Both the position numbers and the translations under genes were made by a program. Source: Novosphingobium aquimarinum (GTDB taxonomy: Bacteria; Pseudomonadota; Alphaproteobacteria; Sphingomonadales; Sphingomonadaceae). From it: a stretch of 64,000 nt of DNA. The stretch spans positions 1-64,000 of the forward strand of contig NZ_WRPO01000009.1 of assembly GCF_009746585.1 (NCBI RefSeq), given 5' to 3'. The notes beneath the pieces are model-generated. The model did no database searches. It had not been told where the DNA came from and saw nothing but the letters and a program-made list of their open reading frames with translations. Below are positions 54,137-62,904 of the stretch, piece by piece; the first letter of the stretch is position 1; the number at the start of each line of letters is the position of its first letter.

Positions 54137-55347
54137 ACTACGACCAGATTTTCGATCAGGCGATCGATCGCCTCCATTCCGAGGGCCGCTATCGGGTCTT
54201 CATTGATATCCTGCGCAACAAGGGTGCGTTTCCCAACGCGCGTTGTTTCGCCGGCCACAACGGGCCGAAGCCGATCACCGTATGGTGCTCAAACGACTAT
54301 CTCGCGATGGGCCAGCACCCCAAGGTCGTCGCGGCGATGGAAGAAGCCCTGCACGATGTCGGCGCCGGCTCCGGCGGCACGCGCAACATCGGCGGCAACA
54401 CCCATTACCACATCGAGCTCGAGCGCGAGCTGGCCGACCTGCACGACAAGCAGAGCGCGCTGCTGTTCACCTCGGGCTACGTCTCGAACGACGCGACGCT
54501 CTCGACTCTGGCCAAGCTGCTGCCGGGTTGCGTGATTTTCTCGGACGAGCTCAATCATGCCTCGATGATCGCGGGCATCCGCAATTCGGGCTGCGAGAAG
54601 AAGGTCTTCCGCCACAACGATCTCGAGCATCTCGAGCAGTTGCTTGCCGAGACCGATCCCCATCTGCCCAAGCTGATCGCGTTCGAAAGCGTCTACTCGA
54701 TGGACGGCGACGTGGCCCCGATCCACGCGATCTGCGACCTGGCCGACAAGTACAACGCGCTCACATACATCGACGAGGTCCACGCGGTCGGCATGTACGG
54801 CAAGCGCGGCGGCGGCATTTCCGAGCGGGACGAGGCGGCCGACCGCATCACCATCATCGAAGGCACGCTGGGCAAAGCGTTCGGCGTGATGGGCGGCTAT
54901 ATCGCGGCCGATACCAAGATCATCGACTGCATCCGCAGCTATGCACCGGGTTTCATCTTCACCACGTCGCTCTCGCCCGTCCTCGTGGCCGGCGTCCTTG
55001 CTTCGGTGAAGCACCTCAAGTCCTCGAGCGAGGAGCGTGACGGCCAGCAGGCTTCCGCCGCCCGGCTCAAGAACATGTTCCGCGATGCGGGACTGCCGGT
55101 GATGGATTCGACCACACATATCGTCCCGCTGATGGTCGGCGATCCCGTCATGGCCAAGCGGATCAGCGACATCCTGCTCGCCGAATACGGTGTCTATGTG
55201 CAGCCGATCAATTTCCCGACCGTGCCCCGCGGCACCGAGCGCCTGCGCTTCACGCCGGGCCCTGCGCACACCGAGGAGATGATGCGCGAGCTGACTCAGG
55301 CTCTCGTTGAGATCTGGGATCGTATGGAGCTGCGCCAGGCCGCCTGA
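54133..55347 (+). CDS. hemA: 5-aminolevulinate synthase
   Basis: 404 residues, the alphaproteobacterial (Shemin) [50 protein letters not shown] and the PLP lysine in [15 protein letters not shown] are conserved. It condenses glycine and succinyl-CoA to 5-aminolevulinate. GTG 54133 ([11 protein letters not shown]) is the expected family start; no strong ribosome site is seen, but a tiny upstream ORF overlaps it. Succinyl-CoA made by the propionate cluster feeds the same pool. Confidence 0.95.
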   Translation: MNYDQIFDQAIDRLHSEGRYRVFIDILRNKGAFPNARCFAGHNGPKPITVWCSNDYLAMGQHPKVVAAMEEALHDVGAGSGGTRNIGGNTHYHIELERELADLHDKQSALLFTSGYVSNDATLSTLAKLLPGCVIFSDELNHASMIAGIRNSGCEKKVFRHNDLEHLEQLLAETDPHLPKLIAFESVYSMDGDVAPIHAICDLADKYNALTYIDEVHAVGMYGKRGGGISERDEAADRITIIEGTLGKAFGVMGGYIAADTKIIDCIRSYAPGFIFTTSLSPVLVAGVLASVKHLKSSSEERDGQQASAARLKNMFRDAGLPVMDSTTHIVPLMVGDPVMAKRISDILLAEYGVYVQPINFPTVPRGTERLRFTPGPAHTEEMMRELTQALVEIWDRMELRQAA

Positions 55348-55410
55348 TCGGCGGCTTGACGATGCAGGTCGATCGGGCACGACGCATTCGCGCCGTGCCG
55401 TCGGAGTGGC

Positions 55411-56274
55411 CTATCTATCGGTCGATCTGCCAGCGCGCGCGGCCTGCTCCAGCAGCGGCGACGGATCCATGAAGCGGTAACCCGGCGCCTCATCGGCGAA
55501 GTGCCGCAACCAGTAGACATGGCCTGAACCGACGAGAACGAGCACTTTCTCGCCGGGCCTGGCGATCCTGCCCAGTTTCGCGAACATCTTTGCATTGCGC
55601 ATGTACCACAAGGCGTTGAGTTCCGCGCCGGCCTGATCGTTCGCATCGCCGATGGGAAGCATGCCGTAGTACAAGCGACGATGCATCGGCAGGATGCGTG
55701 ACGGATCGTTCTCGCGCAGCAGCATGCTGGCGATCGAGTTCGTCCGTTGAAGCGCCTCGCCCTCGGCCGCATCCTTCTTCACTGGGCTCAGCAGTCCGGT
55801 AAGGTAGTCCGATTGGCCATGGCTGGCGGCAGACGCCTCGACTTTGTCGAAGGGAAAATAGTCGGGCTCGCCCTCGCCCGGCTGTTCGTCGAAGCCATAG
55901 ACCTTGTCGTGACCAAGCAATCGCGCAAGGCGAAAGCCGATCTGATCGATCTCGTTGCGTTCGCGCGTCAGGTCCTGCGGAGTGAACCGCGCGAAGGACG
56001 GCATCGATAGATCCGGCTCGAGAGACTGGCTCTCCACAGCGATGCGATCGGGCTTCCATTGCGCCAGCACTCGCGCCAGCGCGGCAAGCTCCGCCTGCCG
56101 CCTCGGGGCCAGCACATCGTCGACAGTCATGCCGACGACGTCACGCCCTGGATTGGCGAAATGGTATGTGCCCACAATCATGACGCTGACGGTGGCCCGT
56201 TCCGCTTCGGCCGCCCGCGCGGGCAGCGCCGTGCCCAAGATCACCATCGCCCAGATCCAGCCCTTGAACAGCAT
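55411..56274 (-). CDS. DUF5694 domain protein, exported
   Basis: 287 residues with a signal peptide (MLFKGWIWAMVILGTALPARA). VMIVGTYHFANPGRDVVGMTVDDVLAPRRQAELAAL is the typical opening of DUF5694 proteins, which adopt the TraB/EreA/ChaN-like fold, and LVLVGSGHVYWLRHF is the C-terminal conserved block with a putative catalytic GHxxxL/H. Function unknown; possible periplasmic hydrolase. Convergent with hemA. Confidence 0.8.
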   Translation of the reverse strand: MLFKGWIWAMVILGTALPARAAEAERATVSVMIVGTYHFANPGRDVVGMTVDDVLAPRRQAELAALARVLAQWKPDRIAVESQSLEPDLSMPSFARFTPQDLTRERNEIDQIGFRLARLLGHDKVYGFDEQPGEGEPDYFPFDKVEASAASHGQSDYLTGLLSPVKKDAAEGEALQRTNSIASMLLRENDPSRILPMHRRLYYGMLPIGDANDQAGAELNALWYMRNAKMFAKLGRIARPGEKVLVLVGSGHVYWLRHFADEAPGYRFMDPSPLLEQAARAGRSTDR

Positions 56275-56387
56275 GTCGCGCCTCCCTGCATGAGCCGTTG
56301 TCTAATTCATCGGCAGGCGCCGGCCCATGCCGCTCGTCGTGGATTCTGGCACTCCGGTCGATCCTTGTTACGGATCACTCCGGCGCC

Positions 56388-56957
56388 TCAGATGACCCCA
56401 GCCGTTTGCGCCAGCAGCCACAAGCCGATCGCGAGGAACAGCAGCGCGGCCACGATCCGCACGGTCTTGAGCGGAATTCGCTCCACCAGTTCCTTGCCGA
56501 GGAACACAGCCGGGACGTTGGCGATCATCATGCCCAAGGTAGTCCCGCACATCACCGCGAACACGCTGTCGAAGCGGGCGCCGAGCGCGATCGTGGCGAC
56601 CTGCGTCTTGTCTCCCATCTCGACGAGGAAAAAGGCCACCAGCGTCGTCAGGAACGCCCCGTAGCGCACCGGCTTCTGCTCGTCCTCGTCGAACGTGTCG
56701 GGAATCAGCGTCCAGCCCGCCATGACGATGAAAGAGGCCGCCACGAGATAGCGGAACCAGGTTCCGTCCAGCCAGGCGGAAGCCTGCTGACCGACCAGCG
56801 CCGCCAGAAAGTGGTTGGCCACCGTCGCCGCGAGGATGCCCCACACGATCGGCCAGGGCTTGCGGAAGCGAGTCGCCAGAACGATCGCGAGCAACTGGGT
56901 CTTGTCGCCGATCTCGGCAATGGCGACGATACCGATGGATGTGAGAAAGGCTTCCAA
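56388..56957 (-). CDS. TMEM165/GDT1 (UPF0016) family cation transporter
   Basis: 189 residues, six helices in two inverted halves, each with the ExGDK(T) motif: AEIGDKTQ near residue 15 and VEMGDKTQ near residue 113. Family members export Mn2+ or Ca2+. TTG 56957 is preferred because AGGAG lies 7 bases upstream; a TTG two codons earlier has only 2 bases of spacing. I looked for a yybP-ykoY manganese riboswitch upstream and did not recognise one. Confidence 0.87.
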   Translation of the reverse strand: MEAFLTSIGIVAIAEIGDKTQLLAIVLATRFRKPWPIVWGILAATVANHFLAALVGQQASAWLDGTWFRYLVAASFIVMAGWTLIPDTFDEDEQKPVRYGAFLTTLVAFFLVEMGDKTQVATIALGARFDSVFAVMCGTTLGMMIANVPAVFLGKELVERIPLKTVRIVAALLFLAIGLWLLAQTAGVI

Positions 56958-57093
56958 ACGCAAGGCTCCTGTGCGGTCGCGGAGCGCTTGGTTAGCCCGC
57001 TCTTGGCCCGCTGCAAGCGCGATGTTGCCAAATGCGGCAACCGAGAGGGGTCTGTGGCCGATCGATCGCTGTATCGCCTGCGCCAGGCAACAC

Positions 57094-57121
57094 GGCGCGG
57101 CGGGCTTATCACCGCCGCGCC
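57094..57121 (-). terminator. Hairpin downstream of ornithine decarboxylase
   Basis: GGCGCGGCGG and CCGCCGCGCC pair over 10 bases (minus strand 57121-57112 with 57103-57094) 8 bases after the decarboxylase stop. Strong stem without a T-tract; it should end the decarboxylase transcript before the GDT1 gene. Confidence 0.65.
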
Positions 57122-57128
57122 GCTGCCG

Positions 57129-58331
57129 TTACCTCAGGCTGACGACGTTGTCGCTGACGCGCGGGTCGGGACGGCCGGTGTAGAGGCTCGCCATCGGCTC
57201 GTCGGTCACAGTCACGACTTCACCCTGGCCAAAGCCGTTGAAGGCGGTCCGCATCGCCGCGCCGTAAGCGCCGAGCATGCCGATTTCGAGGAAGTCGCCA
57301 GCCTTGATGTCGGCCGGCAGCACGAATGGCCCTTCCATATAGTCGGCATCGTCGCACGTCGGGCCGTAGAACGCGAAGTTCTCCTCGGCATCCATCCGCT
57401 CGGCATTGAGGCACCGGACCGGGAAGCGCCAGGCGACATGCGCGGCATCGTAAAGCGCGCCGTAGGCACCATCGTTGATGTACAGTTCGTTGCCACGCCG
57501 GCGTTCGACCTTGACGATCATCGAGTTGTACTCGGCGCACAGCGCCCGGCCCGGCTCGCACCAGAGCTCGGCGTTGTAGGCGATCGGCAGGGCTTCGAAG
57601 TGGCGGTGAATGATCGCGAAGTAGTCTTCGAGCGGCGGCGGTTCCATGCCCGGGTAGATCGAGGGAAAGCCCCCGCCTACATCCACCATGTCGATGACCA
57701 CGCCCGCTTCGGCGATGGCGGCACGCGCGCGCTCGAGCGCCTGAACGTAAGCGAAGGGCGTCATCGCCTGGCTGCCGACATGGAAGCACACCCCGAGCCA
57801 GTCGGCGACCTGACGCGTCGCCTGCAGCAGCGGCGCCGCATCGGCGAGGTCGATGCCGAACTTGGAAGCAAGGCTCAGTTCCGAATACTCGGATGAAACG
57901 CGCAGTCGCACGCACAGGCGCAGGTCGGTGGCATTCTCGCCGTTCTCGTCCCGCGTGGCCTCGAGGATCTTTTCGACCTCTTCGATCGAGTCCAAGCTGA
58001 AGGTGCGTACGCCATGGACCCTGTAGGCCTCCGCGATCGCACTCTTGGTCTTGACCGGGTGCATGAAGCACAGCGTCGCTTGCGGCAGGGTCTGGCGCAC
58101 GAGGCGCACTTCGGCGATCGAGGCCACGTCGTAATGCGTGATCCCGCCGCTCCACAGCACCTCCAGGAGATCCGGGGACGGATTCGCCTTCACCGCGTAC
58201 AGCGACTTGCCCGGAAACTTCGTGGCGAAGAAACGGGCTGCGCGCGTCGCGGCATGCGGGCGGTTCAGGATAACCGGTTCGTCGGGCGCGAGGGCGCCCG
58301 CTACAGCCGATGCTTCAGGGTAATGGTGCAA
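57129..58331 (-). CDS. Ornithine/lysine decarboxylase (alanine-racemase-fold, PLP type III)
   Basis: 400 residues. PLP lysine K48 in SLYAVKANPSPDLL, VSSEYSELSLASKFG, GGGFPSIYPG, PLP-phosphate binding EPGRAL and the active-site GPTCDDADY (Cys and Asp from the partner subunit) match eukaryote-like ornithine decarboxylases used by alphaproteobacteria. It makes putrescine (and perhaps cadaverine). TTG 58331 is the best start; a GGGGG stretch 9 bases upstream is the only ribosome-binding candidate and is buried in a predicted RNA helix. Own promoter at 58409-58436. Partner of the downstream-pathway genes at 58685 and 60425. Confidence 0.93.
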   Translation of the reverse strand: MHHYPEASAVAGALAPDEPVILNRPHAATRAARFFATKFPGKSLYAVKANPSPDLLEVLWSGGITHYDVASIAEVRLVRQTLPQATLCFMHPVKTKSAIAEAYRVHGVRTFSLDSIEEVEKILEATRDENGENATDLRLCVRLRVSSEYSELSLASKFGIDLADAAPLLQATRQVADWLGVCFHVGSQAMTPFAYVQALERARAAIAEAGVVIDMVDVGGGFPSIYPGMEPPPLEDYFAIIHRHFEALPIAYNAELWCEPGRALCAEYNSMIVKVERRRGNELYINDGAYGALYDAAHVAWRFPVRCLNAERMDAEENFAFYGPTCDDADYMEGPFVLPADIKAGDFLEIGMLGAYGAAMRTAFNGFGQGEVVTVTDEPMASLYTGRPDPRVSDNVVSLR

Positions 58332-58334
58332 CTC

Positions 58335-58400
58335 AAGGGACCCCCAAACGAAATGTCAGACAAAAGCTGCCTTGCGGTTTGGAAGTCCCCTTGGGGCAGC
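58335..58400 (-). promoter_or_regulatory. Structured leader RNA of ornithine decarboxylase (candidate polyamine switch)
   Basis: In the minus-strand leader, AGGGGACTTCCAAAC (58391-58377) can pair over 15 consecutive positions (three G-U) with GTTTGGGGGTCCCTT (58349-58335), covering the GGGGG ribosome-binding candidate four bases before the TTG. A second element, GCTGCC (58400-58395) with GGCAGC (58371-58366), encloses the first strand in its loop, so the two helices form either a pseudoknot or mutually exclusive states. The leader is about 70 bases from the predicted transcription start. Position and gene match the alphaproteobacterial speF-type leader class; membership is not proven. Confidence 0.6.
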
Positions 58401-58408
58401 GGAGGGCG

Positions 58409-58436
58409 GATATAGGTCCGATAGCGTGAAGTGCAA
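58409..58436 (-). promoter_or_regulatory. Promoter of ornithine decarboxylase
   Basis: TTGCAC (58436-58431) and TATATC (58414-58409) on the minus strand with a 16-base spacer. Transcription would begin near 58402, right before the structured leader. Confidence 0.6.
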
Positions 58437-58684
58437 GTTAAAAACGAGGGCTTTCACAAATACGTCATAGAGTCGGACACGGAGCGCGGGACGTGCGCCG
58501 GCCTGGGAGCGATTTTCTTGTCATCCCAGTGTCTTATACGCGGCCATTCAGAACCGATCTTCCCTCCTCCTCCACGACCGATCCGTCGCGATCCAAGCGG
58601 AAGACATGTTACCAGCCTGGTCCGCGCAAATCGCACCAGCTGGGATCGATCGGGTCTCGATTGGGATGGGCCGAGCCGAGGCCA
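58437..58684. other. Gene-free stretch upstream of the decarboxylase promoter
   Basis: 248 bases between the decarboxylase promoter and the end of the carboxynorspermidine decarboxylase gene. Together with the leader this makes a 353-base gap. I see no further gene, tRNA or strong terminator in it. Confidence 0.5.
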
Positions 58685-59887
58685 TCAGCTCAAACGGTTC
58701 CGGAAATCTTCGTAATCGAAGCGACGGATACACTCGAGCTGATCGGTCTCCGAATCCCACAGCCAGATCGAAGGCAGCGGCACACCGTTGAACGTAGTGG
58801 TCTTGACCATCGAATAGTGAGCCTGATCAAGAAACGCGAAGCGCTGCCCCGGCTTCACCGGCTCGGGCAGCACATAATCGCCGATCACGTCACCCGCGAG
58901 GCACGAAGGCCCACCCAGGCGGAACCGGCCACCTTGAGCTTCGTCGACGATCTGGTTTTCGTCGAAGGGCGGCTCGCCCAGCATGGAGGGACGGTAAGGC
59001 GCCTCGATCACGTCGGGCATGTGGCAAGTCGCCGATACGTCGGTCACGGCGATCGGCATCCCGTTCCAGCCGGTATCGAGGATCGTGCCCACCAGGATCC
59101 CGGCATCGAGCGCGACGGCTTCGCCCGGCTCGATGTAGACTTGGGCCCCGGTATCCTCGGCAAGGTCGCTCAGGAACTGCACCAGATTCTCACGCTGATA
59201 GTCGGCGCGGGTGATGTGATGGCCGCCACCGACATTGATCCAGGCGAATTGGCCGAAATAGGGCTCGAGAAAATCGAAAACCTTGTCCCAGGTGCGTTCG
59301 AGCGGCGCGAAGTCCTGTTCGCACAAGTTGTGGAAGTGAATGCCCTCGACCATCGCCATGTGCTCTTCGGTCAGCTGGTCGATCGGAAAACCCAAACGCG
59401 AGTGCGCGGCGGAAGGATCGTACTTCGGCACCTCGCCTTCCGGTTGCATGGGGTTGATCCGAAGGCCGATATCGAAGGCCTCGCCGCGCGCACGCGCGAC
59501 TTCGATCACCGGGCGCATCAGCTCGATCTGCTGCGGCGAATTGAAAATGACGTGATCCGACAAGCGCAGGATCTCATCGAGCTCATCGGGCTTGTAGGCC
59601 GCGCAGTAGGTCGCGATCTCGCCATCGTAGAACTCCGAGGCCAGCCGCGCTTCCCACAGGCCCGAGGTGCAGACGCCATCGAGAAATTCGCCCACGATCG
59701 GCGCGACCGACCACATCGAGAAGGCCTTGAGCGCGGCCAGAACCTTGGCCCCCGAGGCTTCGCCGACGTCGCTCAGGATGCGCAAGTTGTCGCGCAGCTT
59801 GGCCGCATCGACGACGAAGGCAGGCGAATCGACGCGCGAGAGATCGAACTGCGCAAAGGCGCCCGGATCACCGGCTCGTGTTTCCAT
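58685..59887 (-). CDS. nspC: Carboxynorspermidine (carboxyspermidine) decarboxylase
   Basis: 400 residues of the alanine-racemase-fold family. PLP lysine in LAALKAFSMW, HSRLGFPIDQL, GIHFHNLCEQ, INVGGGHHITRADY and EPGEAVALDAG, with LGGPSCLAGDVIGDY carrying the catalytic Cys. It decarboxylates carboxyspermidine to spermidine. ATG 59887 (METRAGDPG) is preferred: GGAGA lies 10 bases upstream, while a GTG at 59923 has no ribosome site. Works directly after the synthase encoded at 60425-61648. Confidence 0.92.
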   Translation of the reverse strand: METRAGDPGAFAQFDLSRVDSPAFVVDAAKLRDNLRILSDVGEASGAKVLAALKAFSMWSVAPIVGEFLDGVCTSGLWEARLASEFYDGEIATYCAAYKPDELDEILRLSDHVIFNSPQQIELMRPVIEVARARGEAFDIGLRINPMQPEGEVPKYDPSAAHSRLGFPIDQLTEEHMAMVEGIHFHNLCEQDFAPLERTWDKVFDFLEPYFGQFAWINVGGGHHITRADYQRENLVQFLSDLAEDTGAQVYIEPGEAVALDAGILVGTILDTGWNGMPIAVTDVSATCHMPDVIEAPYRPSMLGEPPFDENQIVDEAQGGRFRLGGPSCLAGDVIGDYVLPEPVKPGQRFAFLDQAHYSMVKTTTFNGVPLPSIWLWDSETDQLECIRRFDYEDFRNRLS

Positions 59888-60005
59888 CAGGCGTAAGTCT
59901 CCAGGCAATCGTTCATCAGTCACACGAAGCAGGCGAGTTCGGTCTCAGGCAGCATGGGGACGGCGTCCGGGAGTGCGACCAAGCGAAGCGGCGGGAACAA
60001 CCGCC

Positions 60006-60425
60006 TCAGTCCACGCAGATCGCATAGGCCGGCTTGCCGCCGAGGATTTCGGAATAGCAGCCGAACAGCTTGTCGTCTTTCTGGCACGAGCCCGCGGTCT
60101 GCTGCGTCTCCGGCCCCGGTTGGCCCACGCACTTACCCTCGCATTGCGACGAATCGGTGCAAGCCTTGCCTCCGTCGGCATAGGTATGGAGGCATGCTTC
60201 CATGCCCGCCATGCCGCGCGCTTCGACGGTGCCGCCGGATGCCTCGCACTGCGCGCGCTTGGCGGGCGACATCGCCTTCTGGAACGGGCTTTGTAGACTT
60301 CGCTTGGCACCGGATGCAGGGGCCGGCGCCACCGTCTCGCTCGTCGTCGGCGCCGGCGGAGAGGCATTCTCCTGCGGCGCGCAGGCCGCGAGCGCCAGGC
60401 TGAAAAGAACCGGAAGGATGCGCAT
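60006..60425 (-). CDS. Cysteine-rich lipoprotein between polyamine genes, unknown function
   Basis: 139 residues. Lipoprotein signal RILPVLFSLALAAC, a Pro/Ala/Thr linker, then a domain with eight cysteines (QCEASGG..., GKACTDSSQCEGKCVG, GSCQKDDKLFGCY, AICVD) probably in disulfides. The ATG shares one base with the stop of the synthase gene, so it is cotranscribed and probably coupled. No recognised family. A link to polyamine metabolism is only by position. Confidence 0.72.
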   Translation of the reverse strand: MRILPVLFSLALAACAPQENASPPAPTTSETVAPAPASGAKRSLQSPFQKAMSPAKRAQCEASGGTVEARGMAGMEACLHTYADGGKACTDSSQCEGKCVGQPGPETQQTAGSCQKDDKLFGCYSEILGGKPAYAICVD

Positions 60426-61648
60426 CAAAACGGCAACGGCTCGGTCAGTTCCTCGACGGTCCAGGGCAGGCCCTGCTCGCCCAGCATCGCCAGGAACGGA
60501 TCGGGGTCGAACTGCTCCATGTTGAACACGCCGCCCTCTCCGTTGGCACCCTTCCATTTGCCGGTGACCAGCATCGCCGCGCCGACCATGGCGGGAACCC
60601 CGGTGGTGTAGCTCACCGCCTGGTTGCCCGTTTCCTCGTAGGCGTCTTCATGGTCGCAGATGTTCTTGATGTAGAACGTCTTCTCGCCGGACCCGTCGAG
60701 TGCTTCGCCGGTCGCGATATCGCCGATGTTGGTCTTGCCCTTGGTCGTCGGACCAAGCGAGGCGGGCTCGGGCAGAACCGCCTTCAGAAACTGCAGCGGG
60801 ATGATCTCCTGCCCGTTGTAGATTACCGGATCGATCCGCGTCATGCCCACGTTCTGGAGCACGGTCAGGTGCTGGATATAGGCATCACCGAAGGTCATCC
60901 AGAACCGCGCGCGTTCCATCTCGGGGAGGAACTTGGCGAGGCTCTCGAGCTCCTCGTGGTACATCATGTACATGTTCTTGGCGCCGACGCCTTCGAACTC
61001 GAACGACTGCTTCTTGCCCATCGCCGGGGTTTCGACGAACTCGCCGTTCTCCCAGTGCCGCGCGGGCGCGGTCACTTCGCGGATGTTGATCTCGGGATTG
61101 AAATTGGTGGCGAACGCCTGACCGTGATCGCCCCCATTGCAATCGAGGATGTCGAGCAAGCGAATGGTCTTGAGCTTGTGCTTCTTGAGCCACATCGCGA
61201 ACACGCTGGTGACGCCGGGATCAAAGCCCGAGCCGAGCAGCGCGGTCAGTCCCGCTTGCTTGAAGCGATCGTGATAGTCCCACTGCCAGCTATATTCGAA
61301 CTTCGCGACGTCGCGCGGCTCGTAATTCGCGGTATCGAGATAATTGGTGCCGGTCGCCAGGCACGCATCCATGATCGCGAGGTCCTGATAGGGCAGCGCC
61401 AGATTGACCACCAGTTCGGGGCCGATCTCGCCGATCAGCTTGCTGGTCGCTTCGACGTCATCGGCGTCGATCGCGTATGTCGCGATAGCGATGCCGGTGC
61501 GCTCCTTCACAGACGCCGCGATCGCCTCGCACTTCGAGACCGTCCGGCTGGCGAGGTGAATGTCCGTGAAGATGTCGGGGTTCATGGCCATCTTGTGGAC
61601 CGCCACCGATCCGACGCCGCCTGCGCCGATCACCAGAACCTTGCTCAA
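60425..61648 (-). CDS. Carboxynorspermidine/carboxyspermidine synthase (saccharopine dehydrogenase family)
   Basis: 407 residues. The N-terminal Rossmann motif KVLVIGAGGVGSVAVHKMA and LALPYQDLAIMDACLATGTNYLDTANYEP are diagnostic, as is GSGFDPGVTSVFAMW. It reductively couples aspartate semialdehyde with putrescine (or diaminopropane) using NADPH. The start is TTG 61648, with AGGAGA 6 bases upstream; in-frame sequence further upstream belongs antisense to the divergent dehydratase gene. First gene of the operon synthase - lipoprotein - decarboxylase. Confidence 0.93.
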   Translation of the reverse strand: MSKVLVIGAGGVGSVAVHKMAMNPDIFTDIHLASRTVSKCEAIAASVKERTGIAIATYAIDADDVEATSKLIGEIGPELVVNLALPYQDLAIMDACLATGTNYLDTANYEPRDVAKFEYSWQWDYHDRFKQAGLTALLGSGFDPGVTSVFAMWLKKHKLKTIRLLDILDCNGGDHGQAFATNFNPEINIREVTAPARHWENGEFVETPAMGKKQSFEFEGVGAKNMYMMYHEELESLAKFLPEMERARFWMTFGDAYIQHLTVLQNVGMTRIDPVIYNGQEIIPLQFLKAVLPEPASLGPTTKGKTNIGDIATGEALDGSGEKTFYIKNICDHEDAYEETGNQAVSYTTGVPAMVGAAMLVTGKWKGANGEGGVFNMEQFDPDPFLAMLGEQGLPWTVEELTEPLPF

Positions 61649-61711
61649 TTCGCTTCTCCTTGCCGCAGGATCGTTGCCGACCCGCCGAAACGCCGGATAT
61701 AGGCCCCCATA

Positions 61712-62713
61712 ATGACAACTCAACCAACTCCATCGGTGCGGTCGCCATCCATGCGTGCTCCGACGCGCGCCGGCGTGCTGCGTGCGGCCGAGCGGATTGC
61801 CGCCATCCTGCCCCCGACGCCGCTGCTTACGCTCGACGTGGCCGGACGCACGATCTGGTGCAAGGCGGAGTGCCTGCAACCGGTCGGAGCGTTCAAGATT
61901 CGCGGCGCCTGGCACCGGCTGAGCGCGCTGAGCGAAGCCGAGCGCGCGCGCGGCGTGGTCGGCGTCTCCAGCGGAAACCATGCGCAGGGCGTGGCCTGGG
62001 CGGCACGGCGGCTGGGAATGCAGGCGACGATCGTCATGCCGATCGATGCCCCGGCCGTGAAACTGGCGAACACGCGCGCACTCGGCGCCGAGGTCGTGCT
62101 CTACGATCGCGCGGGCGGCGAGGACCGCGACGACGTGGCGAGGCGGATCTGTGCCGAAAGCGGCGCCACTCTCGTGCACGCCTTCGGCGATCCCTGGGTC
62201 ATCGAAGGACAGGGAACAGCGGGCATCGAGCTGACCGCGCAATTGGCAGCAGCGACCGGTAGCGGCCCGGACCTGCTGCTAGCACCCTGCGGCGGCGGCG
62301 GGCTGACGGCCGGGCTGGCACTGGCCTGCCCCGAAGCCACGGTGGTGCCGGTCGAGCCGGAAGGGTGGGACGTCGTCGGTCGCAGCCTGTCACAAGGCGA
62401 GATCGTCGGGACTCGAGCCGATCCCCCATCCACCTCATGCGATTCCCTGCAACCGCCGCGCACGCACGCGGTCAATTTCGCGGTGCTGCAGGAGCGCTGC
62501 CGGTTCGGGCTGACCGTCAGCGACAGCGAAGTCCGCGAGGCACAGCGGCTTGCCTTTTCGTCGCTGCGCCTCGTCATTGAGCCCGGCGGCGCGGCGGCGC
62601 TGGCGTCCGTGCTTGCGGGCAGAATCGAAGCGACGGACCGGACGGTCGTGATCCTCTCGGGCGGCAATACCGACGCCGCTGCCTTCGCACAGGTTCTGAC
62701 GACGTCCGACTGA
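61712..62713 (+). CDS. Threonine/serine dehydratase or serine racemase-like PLP enzyme
   Basis: 333 residues of the fold-type II PLP family. PLP lysine in VGAFKIRGAWHRL, SSGNHAQGVAWAAR, phosphate loop CGGGGLTAG and C-terminal LSGGNTD. Without an ACT regulatory domain it resembles catabolic threonine dehydratases and serine racemases, so the substrate (L-Thr or Ser) is open. ATG 61712 has no obvious ribosome site; MRAPTRAG at 61751 is an alternative start. Divergent from the polyamine operon with 63 bases between starts. Confidence 0.85.
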   Translation: MTTQPTPSVRSPSMRAPTRAGVLRAAERIAAILPPTPLLTLDVAGRTIWCKAECLQPVGAFKIRGAWHRLSALSEAERARGVVGVSSGNHAQGVAWAARRLGMQATIVMPIDAPAVKLANTRALGAEVVLYDRAGGEDRDDVARRICAESGATLVHAFGDPWVIEGQGTAGIELTAQLAAATGSGPDLLLAPCGGGGLTAGLALACPEATVVPVEPEGWDVVGRSLSQGEIVGTRADPPSTSCDSLQPPRTHAVNFAVLQERCRFGLTVSDSEVREAQRLAFSSLRLVIEPGGAAALASVLAGRIEATDRTVVILSGGNTDAAAFAQVLTTSD

Positions 62714-62773
62714 CCGCGGCCGGAACGGCTAATCAGAGGCGTCCCTGTCGGGCTCACCCATCTCGCGCGCGCC

Positions 62774-62804
62774 AAAAAGAATGGCCCGCGGAATACCGCG
62801 GGCC
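62774..62804 (-). terminator. Rho-independent terminator, minus-strand polarity
   Basis: GGCCCGCGG (62783-62791) pairs perfectly with CCGCGGGCC (62796-62804) over a 4-base loop. On the minus strand the stem is followed by ATTCTTTTT, a proper T-tract; on the plus strand the tail is weaker. It lies 70 bases after the dehydratase stop but faces transcription coming from the right. Confidence 0.75.
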
Positions 62805-62829
62805 AGTTGCCTTTGAAAAGGTAGGGAGG

Positions 62830-62904
62830 TCAGCGCAGAGGGGGTGGGAGGGTGGAGGGAACTGCCGCGCCGGCCTTCACTCGCACCAACGTCGCCCCGC
62901 TCAT
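62830..62904 (-). CDS. Possible 24-residue ORF before the minus-strand terminator
   Basis: ATG 62904 to TGA 62830 encodes 24 residues (MSGATLVRVKAGAAVPSTLPPPLR), ending 25 bases before the terminator stem. GGAAC lies about 3-7 bases upstream. It is the only candidate for what the minus-strand terminator stops, otherwise a small RNA. Weak evidence. Confidence 0.25.
   Translation of the reverse strand: MSGATLVRVKAGAAVPSTLPPPLR

Noticed and set aside
56958..57093. Manganese (yybP-ykoY) riboswitch before the GDT1-family gene
   Set aside because: I could not find the conserved loops of that class; the region shows only weak stems.
60425..62242. 605-codon leftward frame including the polyamine synthase
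   Set aside because: Homology starts at TTG 61648 with a good ribosome site; the upstream portion is antisense to the dehydratase gene.
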